From Tolypeutes matacus (Eukaryota; Chordata; Mammalia; Cingulata; Chlamyphoridae), in contig JAKSZT010054305.1 in the NCBI GenBank assembly GCA_026826555.1, forward strand, positions 1,004,297-1,068,296: a stretch of 64,000 bases of DNA, given 5' to 3'. The position numbers and the translations under genes are program-made. Numbering within the stretch: position 1 is the stretch's first letter; each line of letters opens with the position of its first letter. The notes beneath the pieces are model-generated. The model was not told where the DNA came from, ran no database searches, and saw nothing but the letters and a program-made list of their open reading frames with translations. This document shows positions 10,322 to 20,685 of the stretch, piece after piece.

Positions 10322-10555
10322 AAACTATAATGTAAACTATACTCCACGGTTAATAGCAATGCTTCATTATGTTTTCATCAATTGTAACAAATGTACACAC
10401 TAATGAAGGAGGTTGTTAATGTGGGAAAGTGTGGGTAGGAGAGGAAGTGGGGCATATGGAAATCTCCTATATTTTTATGTAACATTTATGTAATCTAAAG
10501 CGTCTTTAAATGTAAATATATATATATAACTAAAATAAAATAAAGCAAAGGAAAA
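10322..10555 (+). repeat. 5'-truncated retroelement 3' end (L1-like)
   Basis: The insert begins after TTAAAAATCGCT and ends before TTAAAATTGCT, a plausible TSD. The body (ACTATACTCCACGGTTAATA, ATTTTTATGTAACATTTATG, TAATCTAAAGCGTCTTT) matches the 3' ends near 42850-43060 and 40975-41170. It is therefore a second type of 3' terminus, different from the one at 60003. Confidence 0.7.
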
Positions 10556-10704
10556 TTTTTAAAATTGCTATGAAAGACAAAGAAAGACATTTTGTAATGA
10601 TAAAAGAACCAATTCTTCAATAAATATACACACATAACAACAGAGTTCCAAAATATCTGAAGCAAAATCTAACAAAATTGAGGTGGGAAATAGACAGTTC
10701 TGCA

Positions 10705-11540
10705 GTAATAGTTACCAAAAAACTTGAACACACATTTCTCTAAAGATATACACGAAAAGATGCTTAGCATCATTAGTCAATGGGAAATGCAAATCAAAAC
10801 CACAATGAGATACTGCTTCATAGCCACTAGGATGAATGTAATAAAAAAAAAATAAATAAAAAAAAAAAAAAAACAATAAAACAGAAAATAACAAGCATTA
10901 GCAAGGATTAGAGAAATCAGAATCCTTACATATTGCTTGTGGGAATGTAAAATGGGGCACTGTGGAAAATAGTTTGGCAGTTCCTCAGTAACTTAAACAC
11001 AGAATTACAACATGACCCAGCAATTTTACTCCTATGTATATACACAACAGAATTAAAAACAAGTATTCAAACAAATACTTGTATACAAATTTTCATAGTA
11101 ACATTCACAATAGCCAAAAGGTAGAAATAACCCAAATGTCAATCAACGTATGAATGAATGAACAAAATGTGATATATACATACAATGGAGTATTATTCAG
11201 CCTTAAAAAGGAATGAAGTACTGATACATGTCACAACATGAATTAACATTGAAAACATTATGCTAAGTGAAAGAAGTCAGACATAAAAGGCCACATATTG
11301 TATGATTTAATTTATATGAAATATCCAGAATAGGTAAAACCATAGACAGAAAGCAGATTAATGGTTGTCAAGCTAAAGGAAAGAGGAAATGGGGTATGAC
11401 TACTTTGGGGGTGATGAAAATGTTTCTGAACAAAAAGTACATTGTGAATGTACTAAATGCCACTGAGTTGTACATTTTTAAAATGGTTAATTTTATGTTG
11501 TATGAATGTCAACCTCAATAAAAATTATTTTTGTAAAAAT
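10705..11540 (+). repeat. Old L1, ORF2 C-terminus and 3' UTR
   Basis: Classic L1 ORF2 tail text is present: GGGAAATGCAAATCAAAACC, TGACCCAGCAATTTTACTCC, ATGGAGTATTATTCAGCC. It is followed by a 3' end with TGTACATTTTTAAAATGG and CCTCAATAAAAAT. This is an L1M-type 3' end. No open frame remains. Confidence 0.85.
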
Positions 11541-11559
11541 TAGGCAAACCTAATATATA

Positions 11560-11735
11560 GTATTGAAAGTCATGATTGGAAGGGAGTAGGATGGCAGCCT
11601 CCAAGGTACTGACATTATTTTCTTCAGACATGGATAATGGTTGCACTTCATGATAATTCATTGATTTGTATGCTTAGGATTTATGTACTTTTCCATTTTT
11701 ATACTTTAATTTAAAAGTTGTGATGTTTTTTTTTT
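11560..11735 (+). repeat. Old L1 3' end
   Basis: The stretch GTAGGATGGCAGCC, GACATTATTTTCTTCAGACA, TTCATTGATTTGTATGC and a TTATACTTTAATTTAAAA terminus follows the layout of an ancient L1M 3' end. It is a separate, short fragment next to the previous L1. Confidence 0.55.
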
Positions 11736-11849
11736 AAATAATGACAATCCTGGGAGGACTAGGCTATGGTTCAGATGACAGAAACAGTTAGTACATGATC
11801 TTTGGTTCCTGGCTTTTAGGTGAACTTTCAATTCTACTTTCTTAAATAT

Positions 11850-13225
11850 GTTCCTCTGCTCAGTGTTCCCCATCTAAGTAAATGGTACCACCATTTGCCA
11901 GATTTCTCAGGTCACAAAGCAGGAGTCATTGCTGATTTCCCTCAGCATAGCCACTGTCTTAGTTTTGTCCGGAAAAATATCTTTAAAAATTGAAGTATTT
12001 CAATTGGAAAACACTCCTCTATGAAAAATCCTTCAATGACTTCCCACCACACTCCAATTAAAATCCAGTCTTTCCAATGAGCTTCAAGGCCCACAGAATC
12101 CAGTTCTCTGCTACCTGTCTGGCCTCATCTTTGGCCTTCCAGTACTTTGCCATACCGTCTTGCATCCCCCATCCCCAATGCTCAATTTTCTCCAGCTATA
12201 CTGGTTTCCTTACTTGTTTTCAAACCACCAAGCTCACTCTCAACTCAGAACCCAGCTGCATACTCCAACTGGCACATCATCCCCCAGAAATTTACATGGG
12301 TCATTCCTTCACACCATTCAGCTCTCTACCCAAGTGTCACAAGAAAGGCCTTCCTGGAAGACATATTTAAAATACAATCTCCTTTCATTCTCTATTCCTT
12401 ACTCTGCTTAACTTTTATCATAGTACATAGTACTACCTGGTCTTATTTATATTTTTAATTGCTTGTTTTCTGTCTCCTAAAATAGAATGGACGCCCCCTT
12501 CAGGGCAGGGACTCTTTCTGTTTTATTCATTGCTATATCTCCAGGCCCTAGAAGCAGCATCAGAAAGATAATTGGTGTTCATATTAGTCAGCCAAAGGGG
12601 TGCTGATGCAAAGTACCAGAAATCTGTTGGCTTTTATAAAGAGTATTTATTTGGGGTAGAAGTCACAAGGCCCTAAAGAGTCCAACTCAAGGTACCAAAA
12701 GAGGTACTTTCTCACCCAAAGTCATTTGCCCCTTTTTGAAACAAGATGGCAGGTGATGTCTGCAAGAGTTCAAACTTCCTTCTTCCTTTTAAGTCTCTGT
12801 GGTTCCAGCTGCTTCCGATCTCAGCTGTAGGCTGGCACAGGCTTCTTCTCTCTCCCCAGGGCTTGCTTCTTTCTGGGCTCAGCTGTTCTGTTCTCGTCAC
12901 AAGGTCAGCTGTAAACTATCAGGCTTCATCTCTCTTCCCGGGGTCTCTGCTGTGTCTATTGAGCTGTCTCTCTTCCTGTGTGTGAGTCTGTTTTACCAGC
13001 CCACCAAGGGGAGTGGGGGTTCCATACCCTACTGACTCATCTGAATCAAAGCCCTAATCTTAATTTAATCAAGTAAACATGACCTTTGAATTTAATACAA
13101 TCAAAGGGTATCATGCCTGGAGGAACAGACCAGTTTACAAACATAATCTATATTTCTTTCTGAAATTCATCAATAATATCAAACAGCCACAGTGCTCAAA
13201 AGTATTTATTAAATGAAAGAATGAA
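11850..13225 (+). repeat. L2 3' part, split by a solo LTR
   Basis: L2 landmarks appear in order: AAATGGTACCACCATTTGCC, CTTCAATGACTTCCCACCAC, AAATCCAGTCTTTCC, CACAAGAAAGGCCTTCCTGG, AGGGCAGGGACTCTTTCTG and CCAGGCCCTAGAAGCAG. The element resumes after the LTR at 13192 with GTGCTCAAAAGTATTTATTA and AATGAAAGAATGA, its usual end. The LTR occupies 12580-13191. Confidence 0.85.
12580..13191 (-). mobile_element. Solo LTR, same family as 52076-53085
   Basis: Read on the minus strand it starts TGTGGCTGTTTGATATTATT and ends near ACTAATATG. Its landmarks (CTTGATTAAATTAAGATTAG, AAATACTCTTTATAAAAGCC, TTTGCATCAGCACCCCTTTG) match the LTR at 52076 in order. GTGTT (12575-12579) and GTGCT (13192-13196) are a slightly changed 5-bp TSD inside the L2. 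The family looks ERVL/MaLR-like because of the 5-bp TSD. No internal region is attached. Confidence 0.8.
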
Positions 13226-13379
13226 CTCTATGATCTTGACCCATGTTCTTACACTGTAGTTTTTCCATATAAAATATAGGCTAAACAGGTGATTTTAGGA
13301 TAGGTGGTTTTAGGCTTTAAAAGTTGTGGCATAAGTGGGAAAAGAAAATTATATGAAGTTGAAAACTCCCACCTCTATT

Positions 13380-13530
13380 CCCAACTCTGCCCTGTTATGT
13401 GACTGGGCATGTTATTTAGCCTATTTGGGCTCCAAATTCTTCAGCCTTAGAAAAACTGTATAGGACCAGATGGCCTTCAAGATCTTTACCTGTGCTAATA
13501 ATTCATAGTTCTATGGGTTCAGAAGATGGC
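13380..13530 (+). repeat. MIR-like fragment
   Basis: The text CCCAACTCTGCCCTG, TATGTGACTGGGCATG and TTATTTAGCC resembles the core of a MIR. CCAGATGGCCTTCAAGATC and TTCATAGTTCTATGG follow. It is strongly diverged, so the call is tentative. Confidence 0.4.
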
Positions 13531-13730
13531 CCTTCACCCCTCCACACCTTCACTCTCAGGCAGGTAATGTGAGGGAGCTTCCCCTTTCTTTCTGGCAACA
13601 CTGATAAGAGGGTCCTGGAGACCCTGTTCTTCTATTCTGTCCAGAATCTTGTGTTTCAGCTTCTCCTGGATTCCCTCCCCTAACCTGTCAAAGAGCATGT
13701 GGAAAGACCTTAACCTGGAAAAGGTTTTCT

Positions 13731-13914
13731 TTTTTTTTTTTTTTTTTTTTTTATTTATTTATTCATTTATCCCCCCCCTTGCTGCTTGTGCTCGCCGGGC
13801 CAGCCAACCACGCCGTGCGGGCGGGCCTGCCCTCACCAGGAGGCCCCGGGAACCGAACCCGGGGCCTCCCACATGGTAAACGGGAGCCCTACTGATCGAA
13901 CCACAGCCGCTTCC
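13731..13914 (-). repeat. DAS-like SINE, GC-rich short type
   Basis: The poly(T)/TTTATTTATTCATTTAT tail comes first. Then come CTTGCTGCTTGTGCTCGC, the CGTGCGGGCGGGCC body and the head ending ACAGCCGCTTCC. The TSD CTGGAAAAGGTTTTCT flanks it (13715-13730, 13915-13930). This short type has one tRNA-like unit and a GC-rich body. Confidence 0.92.
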
Positions 13915-14019
13915 CTGGAAAAGGTTTTCTAAGTCTCAATTTCCTCACATATAAGAGATGTCACCTTCCACTTCTGAGTAGAATATAGTAGGTCACTACA
14001 AAACTAGAAGAAGAAAATT

Positions 14020-16183
14020 ACAAAAAGTATATTTTCAAAGACAAAAAAGAACTGTGTAAATGATGAGTACTAGATGAATTGCAGTTTCCGGAGAGAAAAA
14101 AATCTTCAAAGGACCAAGAAGACAAAGAGCTGTCAAAAGCTATGGAACCTAAAAGACAATGGAATAACATCTTTAAAGTGCTAAAAAATAAAATAAAATA
14201 AAATAAAATAAAATAAAAAATCTGCCAACCTAGAATTTTATATCTAGTGAGACTATTATTTCATGAAGGTAAATTAAAGATGTTTCCAAATAAATGTGTT
14301 TGAAGAATTCACCACCAGGATACTTAGAACACAAAAAAATACTAAAGGAAGTTCTTCACACTGGATGGAAATGATCCTAAATGAAAACAGAATTGCAGGA
14401 AGGAATAAAGAGCATCAGAGAGTACATATGTGAAAAAAACATAAATGAATATTGCCTGCTTAGAACAATAATAATAATGTCTTCTGAGACATAACATATA
14501 TAATACAAAGGATAGGAGGGGAGTAAATGGAAAGTTCTTGCATTTTTCAAGAATGGTAAAAGTACTGATTTAAGGTAAACTATAAGTTTGAGTTGCATAT
14601 TGAAGTCTCTAGGGTAATTACTAAAAATTATGCAAGAATATATAACTAAAGAGTGAATAGAGGACAAAATGGAATTTTAAAATAATTGATTAACTAAAAA
14701 TATTTTAAATGGAGATAAAAGTAACAAAGAAAAGATGGGACAAATAGAAAACAAACAAAAAGCTGGAGAATTAAATCCAACTATATCAGTATTTAACTTA
14801 AATGTCAGTGGACTAAACAATACAATTAAAGACAAAGATTCTTAGACTGGATTTAAAAATCAAAGGCCCAACTATACACTGTTCACAAAAGACTCACTTT
14901 AAATATAAGGACACAAATAATATACTAATAAACAAAAGAGTTTTTAAAATAATAAAGATAAAGACACAAAAAGATTGAAAGTAAAATAATAAAAAGAATT
15001 CAGATAAATAGACTTTTTATAGAAATTAGTTACTAGAGATAGAGGGAAATTTCTTAGTTGTGAATGGGTCAATTACAGGAAGACACAGCCACCTTAAGTT
15101 TCTATACATATAACAACAAATTCAAAATATATAAAACAAATTTGATAGAACTAAAAGGAAAAACAAACAAATCCACAATCATAGTTGGAGATTGTCATCA
15201 CACCTCTCTCTGTAACTGATAGAACAAGAAGAAAAAAAATCAATAATTATAGAGAATTTGAGCAGCATGATTAACAACTTGACCTAATTTTTTTTTTTTT
15301 TTTTTTGTAAAGATTTTATTTATTTATTCATTCATCCCCCCCCCTTGCTGCTCGTGCCCGCTGGGTCAGCCAACCGCGCCGTGCGGGTGGGAACCGAACC
15401 CGGGACCTCCCACATGGCAAACGGGAGCCCTACTGATTGAGCCACAGCCGCTTCCCTGACCTAATTAACATATATAGAACACTACTCCCAACAACCATAG
15501 AATGCACTTTCTCTTCAAGTACACATAGAGTATTTACCAAAACAGATTATATGCTGTGCCATAAAGCAAGCCTCAACAGGTTCAAAGTATGGAAACATCC
15601 AGATTATGTCTTCTAACCACAGAGAAATTAAACTAGAAATCAATAACTAAAAAATAACTAGAAAATCACTGGATTTTTGGAACATAAGCAACATATTTCT
15701 AAATAACCCATAGTTCAAAGACTGAATCATAATGGAATTTGGAAAATAGAATTAAATAAGGATATGAAAGCATGGAATACAGCTAAAGCAGTGCTTAGAG
15801 AAACACATAGCTTTAAATTCACATATTAGAAAAGAAGGAAGTTTGAAAATCAGTCATCTAAACTTCAATCACAAGAAGCTGAAAAATAAATTGACAATAT
15901 CCAAAATGAAACAAGCACATAACTAGAGGCCCTATCAACATTAAAAAGAATATAAGAAAGCATTATGGGCAAATTTTTGTCAATAAATTTGAAAATTCAG
16001 GTTAAGTGGCTGAAATTTCTTGCAAAATGCAACACGCCAATGCTGACACAAGAAGAAATAGAAATTCTGAAGAATTCTATATCATTTAAAGAAATTGAAT
16101 CCATAATATATAATTTTCCCACAAAACTCCAGGCCCAGATGTCTTCAATCATGAATTTCTTAATACATTGAAGAATTAATAGA
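14020..16183 (+). repeat. L1, ORF1 C-terminus into ORF2 reverse transcriptase
   Basis: ORF1-end patterns occur near 14130-14400, the ORF2 endonuclease start near 14780-14900 (AATGTCAGTGGACTAAAC, AAAGACTCACTTTAAA), and the lead-in to the RT domain near 16050-16150 (ACACAAGAAGAAATAG, AAACTCCAGGCCCAGATG). A 5x AAAAT microsatellite lies near 14185. It is split by a SINE at 15300 and stops where the next L1 begins at 16184. No long frame is open. Confidence 0.8.
15300..15456 (-). repeat. DAS-like SINE, GC-rich short type
   Basis: The layout is as at 13731 but the middle is about 25 bp shorter, lacking the CCTCACCAGGAGGCC segment. The TSD TGACCTAATT lies on both sides (15290-15299, 15457-15466). 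It is inserted in L1 ORF2. Confidence 0.9.
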
Positions 16184-17572
16184 GGATTGTGGGAAGATGG
16201 CAGGGTAGGGAGCTCCAGGATTCCGTCCTTCCACCAGAACAACTAATAAATAGGCAGAAACTGTCTGAAACAACTATTTTGAAACTCCAGAGACCCAGAA
16301 GAACACTGTACAGCCTCCAGGGAAGAGCAAAAAGAGACTGATAAATTATGATAAAGAACAGTAAATTATCCTTCACATGGTGAGTACCAGTGCTCATCCC
16401 CCACTTTCACAGCAGGCTGCCATGGTGTCCAGAAAGGGATGTAAAAACCCTCTCCCCCAAGACCAGGGGTGGGCATGACCAATTCCCAATCATGGCTTTT
16501 GATTAGTAACTTCGGACCACAGGGAGCCCAGCTTTAAGGGCGGCCATTGTTTCAACCCATCCAGACAAAGGCAGCAGCTGCTTTGTTCCAGACAGAGGGT
16601 CAGCAGTAGAGACTTAAGGTTGCTGCACTTCCTCAGGTTGAGGGGTATAGTTAGCTGAAGGGCTGCACTTGCTGGGCAGGCCAAGAAAGCTCAGCTTTGG
16701 GGAACTGTGCAATAAGCTCTTGGCTCCCCTTCCTGATTCCCTCCCTCAAGGCACTGTGGAGCCAGTCTGTGTCCCTCTTGTGGGTCCCTGAACCTATTTC
16801 AGCTGGGAAAGAGTGATTTGGGAAAATCCTTTCCAGGGTGCCTCTCCTCCTAGAATTTGCCCTTCAGGTAAAAGCAGGTTGAAACAATAAAGGAGTGTAA
16901 GAAACAATAGAAGCGGAATGTCTGGGGAAAAGGCTTGCTGGCTTCAAACACCCAGGAAAGGGAGATCTGTCTCCTGGGAAACAGAGAGGGCAACCAAACT
17001 CCTGTAAACAGGGGAGCTCCAAAAAATTAACAAGCAAAAGCCCAGGACAAGACACAGGCCCAGTAAGACAGAAAAAAACCCTGCACACTGCATTCACCTT
17101 GGGCAGACCTTCCAGATAGGAGGGCTGAAGTTCAAGGAAATCTCTGTCTTATCACCAGCTGGTTACAAAACCAAGAGACAGACATCTGAAGGAATAAATA
17201 CCAGAGTTAAGATTTTTAAATATTAAAATGTACAGTGTGCAACAAGAGTACAAAACAAAAAATGAAACAGGAAATGATGGCTCATCCACAGGAAGAGGAT
17301 AAAATTCCAAAAAACACAAATGAAGAAGACCAGAATGTAGACATGCCATACTGAACAAAGCCTTCTAAAAAAATGTTCTAAAAAGTCTCAAGGAGATAAA
17401 GGAAAATACAGAGAAAGAACTAAAGGATATCAGGAAAACAGTGAAAGAACAATATGAGAATCTTAGTAAAGAGAAAGAAATTTTCAAAAGGAACCACACA
17501 GAACTACTGGAGTTGAAGACCACAATAACTGAAATGAATAATGCCTCGAAGTGTTTCAAGAACAGATTGGAG

Positions 17573-17763
17573 GGAAGCGGCTGTGGCTCAATCAGTAGGG
17601 CTCCCATTTACCATATGGGAGGCCCCAGGTTCGGTTCCCGGGGCCTCCTGGTGAAGGCAAGCCCGCCCGCACGGCGTGGTTAGCTGACCCAGTGAGCACA
17701 AGCAGCAAGGGGGGGATAAATGAATAAATAAATAAAATCTTTAAAAAAAAAAAAAAAAAAAAA
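17573..17763 (+). repeat. DAS-like SINE, GC-rich short type
   Basis: The head is GGAAGCGGCTGTGGCTCAAT, the box GGTTCGGTTCCCGG, the body GCCCGCCCGCACGGC, and the tail AAATAAAATCTTT plus poly(A). The TSD AAGAACAGATTGGAG lies at 17558 and again at 17764, before the next SINE. Confidence 0.92.
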
Positions 17764-17778
17764 AAGAACAGATTGGAG

Positions 17779-18220
17779 GGGCGGATGTGGCTCAAATGGT
17801 TGGGCGTCCGTCTGCCATATGGAGGGATCTGGGTTTGATCCCCGGGACCTCCCGGTAAAATAAAAAATATATATATATAGAAGGCGCATGGGCTGCCAGG
17901 CTCTGTGTGCCGGTGAGCCCTCGGGCCCCGGGAGCCATGCAGCAGGATGATGATGTAACAGGGGAGAGACAAGATGAGATGCTCCAAAAGCTCCAGAAGC
18001 CAGGAGCTGAGGTGGCACAGGCGGCAGAATACCTCTCTCTACATTGGAGGTCTCCAGGCTCGAATCCTGGTTAAGACTGAAGGAGGAGGATGAGAAGAGA
18101 TGGCAGGAAACAGACACGGAGAATTGCCCAGAAAATGGACACAAAACAGCAAATGGGGAAGGGGGGGGTTAAAAAATGGATAAAGTAAATAAATAAATCT
18201 TTAAAAAAAAAAAAAAAAAA
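17779..18220 (+). repeat. DAS-like SINE, long type with second tRNA-like unit
   Basis: The head is GGCGGATGTGGCTCAAATGG with box GGGTTTGATCCCCGG. A TA-repeat linker, GGGAGCCATGCAGCAGGATG, a second unit (GAGGTGGCACAGGCGG ... TCGAATCCTGG) and an AAATAAATCTTT tail follow. The TSD AAGAACAGATTGGAG is at 17764 and 18221, shared with the neighbouring SINE. Confidence 0.92.
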
Positions 18221-18680
18221 AAGAACAGATTGGAGCTGGCAGAAGAAATAATCAGTGAATATGAAGACAAGACACTTGAAATGAGCCAGGCAGAGAAGCA
18301 GAAAGAAAAAGAACTTAAAAAGTGAAAATAGCCTAAGACACCTCTGGAACACTATCAAGCATACAATATATGAATTATGGAAGTCCCAGAAGGAGAAGAA
18401 AGAGAGAAAGGGGCAGAAAAAATATTCAAAGAAATAATGACAGAGAACTTCCCAAACTTAGCAAAATACATAAATATGCACATCCAAGAAGCTCAGAAAA
18501 CACCAAACAGGATAAACATGAAGAAAAATATACCCCATCATATACTGATCACACCATTGAATGTAAATTATGAGGACAGAGTTCTGAGAGCCGCATAGGA
18601 AAAGAAAAGTGTTACGTACAAGGAAGTCCCAATTAGATTGAGAGCCATTTTCTCATCAGAAACCATGGAGGCAAGAAGAC

Positions 18681-20420
18681 ACCATGACCCACCTCAACAA
18701 GGGCCCTTCCTAGACCCTTGGCTGAGGTCAAGAACAAGACTGTGTCCAGATATGATCATCCGAAGAAGAAGATCGTCCCAGCTGGACGGAAGAGGTGATA
18801 GGCATGAGCATTGGCACCAACTTTCAGTTGGGCCTGAAAGATGGCATAATCCTCTGCACTCGTAAACAAACTACAGCCAGGTGCAGTGAAGCTGGTCATC
18901 GAGTCCTTGTTAATATGGAGAATATTGGCAACTTTATTAAAGCTTTTCAGGCTTTGGTATAAAGCCACATGACATATTTGAAGCAAATGATCTTTTGGAG
19001 AATAGAAATATAACCCAGGTTCAGACTATGCTGGAAGCTCTAGCAGGTCTAGCTCAGACAAAAGGATTCCATACAACCACTGATATTGGAGTTAAGTATG
19101 CAGAAAAACAAGATGTTTTGATGAACATTAAAAGCGGGCCAAAGTGTAATTGGCTTGCAGATGGGAACCAACAAGTATGCCAGCCAGTCAGATATGACAC
19201 CCTATGGGACTAGAAGGCATTTTTATGATCCCAGGATGCAAACTGACAAACCTTTTGACCAGACCACGATTAGTCTGCAGATGGGTACAAACAAAGGAGC
19301 CGGCCAGGCAGGAATGTTAGCACCAGGTACCAGAAGAGACATCTACGATCAGAATCTCACACTACAACCAGTTGGACAACTCGATGATGTCTCTACAGAT
19401 GGGTACCAACAAAGTTGCTTCCCAGAAAGGAATGAGTGTATATGGGGTTGGGCGGCAAGTAATGACCCCAGATGCTGTGCTGCTCCAACGGAACCCATTA
19501 TTCACAATGGAAGCCAAGGAACAGGAACAAATGGGTGGGGAATCAGGGATAGCAATTATCAAGCAGAATACCCTGATGAATATCATGGCAAATACCAAGA
19601 TGACTACCCAAGAGATTACCAAAATGGGGACCAAGATATTGATTATTATATACACAAAGAGGACTCAGTATTTAGTCCAGTTTTTACTCAGTCAGAAACA
19701 AGCTAGTCTTAAGTAATTTTTATCTTATCTACCTAAAACACTATTATGCTTATTGTACCTAAAAGAAATATTGCCTTACATACATTCCTTTTTCCTTTTT
19801 CTACCTGTTTCCTAAATAGTTACCTTTTAGTTCTGTAACAGTTAAATAATACAGCATAACCAATAACTCACATATGAAGTAAAAAGGAATACTATGAAAG
19901 GGTAATAATCTTGTACAGGCAATTCTTTTATTAAAGAGCTATCATTTTTATAACTTCTACTTAAACTGGTATTTTCAGACAATAGGAAGTTTCTTTTTTC
20001 TTTTCTTTTCTTTTTTAAGTGTCTGATTTCAACATGGAAGACTAAGCACATGCTTATAGCTAAATTTGGTCTTTATCAAACTAAATCTAAGATGCAGCCT
20101 TTTAGGAATTTACATAACAATGTTTTTGCAATGTTGTTTGCTAATTTTAAATAAAGTCATGATCAATGTGCATGTGTGATTATATGTGTACTCATTCTCT
20201 TACCCAAGCTGACAAGAGCTTTTCAGAGTGGGGTTTCTAAAGGAGCATGTGCCAAATCAGCCTGCAGACCTTTAGGTCTGGGTGGTACATTTGCCCTTTC
20301 TGTTTGTGTCAATGTATCAATGTACAATGCTCTGTTTTCTTCAACTGAATTTATTACTGCATTTCTGAGCATAAACTTATACCATTGTATTTCTTATAAA
20401 TAAATATTTTTCAGAAAAAA
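18681..20420 (+). pseudogene. CNN3: CNN3 (calponin-3) processed pseudogene
   Basis: Intronless copy of calponin-3, an actin-binding protein of smooth muscle and non-muscle cells. It starts at the start codon (18684). It shows the calponin-homology region (GGCATGAGCATTGGCACC near 18802) and three calponin repeats with the LQMGTNK-like signature (near 19160, 19278 and 19396). A C-terminal acidic tail rich in Asp, Tyr and Glu ends near 19655. The first part has an early stop and frameshifts, and a frameshift lies near 19370 between the second and third repeats. The 3' UTR ends with AATAAATA (20397) and a short A-run. No clear TSD flanks it, and part of the host L1 seems to be missing at the junction. 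It is non-functional as a protein gene. Confidence 0.92.
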
Positions 20421-20685
20421 TGAGGGGGAAATTAAGACATTTGCAGGTAAACAAAAGCTGAGGGAGCTCATCATCACTAGACTTCCCCAACAAGCAATGC
20501 AAAAGGGAGTTCTTCAGACTGAATGGAAAGGACACCAGACAGTGGTTCAAAGCAGCATAAAGCAGTAAAGACCTGTGGTAATCAATTGAGTAATTACAAA
20601 TGCCAGTATTATGGCATTTGTAACTCCTCCAATTCTTACTTCCTACGGGTACTAAAACGCAAATGCATAAAAAGCAATGATCACC
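20421..20685 (+). repeat. L1 ORF1 end, continuation of the 16184 copy
   Basis: This picks up the L1 after the CNN3 retrocopy (GAGGGGGAAATTAAGACATT, AAACAAAAGCTGAGGGAGC). It runs through the ORF1 end and into the ORF1-ORF2 region, and continues at 22418 after another inserted L1. Confidence 0.7.

Larger units (their letters stand above)
8251..10704 (+). repeat. L1 (ORF1 to start of ORF2), multiply interrupted
   Basis: ORF1 text includes GGTTTCCCAGAAGGAGAG and GATAGAATATTTGAAGAA near 8750-8800. The ORF1 C-terminus is near 9220-9420, followed by the start of the ORF2 endonuclease segment (TATCCAATTAAAAGCAGATA near 9569, AAGAGACTCACTTTAG near 10050). Inserts split it: SINEs at 8464, 8913 and 9623, a small retrocopy at 10098 and an L1 3' end at 10322. 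Removing these rejoins a normal L1 order. No frame is open. Confidence 0.75.
16184..18680 (+). repeat. L1 with its true 5' end: 5' UTR and ORF1
   Basis: The copy opens with GGATTGTGGGAAGATGGCAG, as L1 5' UTRs do, and a second copy at 56380 opens in the same way. A GC-richer 5' UTR of about 1 kb is followed by ORF1: a coiled-coil-like region (17340-17560) and an RRM-like part with GAAGTCCCAGAAGGAGAAG near 18380. ORF1p is the RNA-binding chaperone of L1. The frame is broken by stops and two SINEs (17573, 17779). The CNN3 retrocopy follows directly. Confidence 0.85.
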
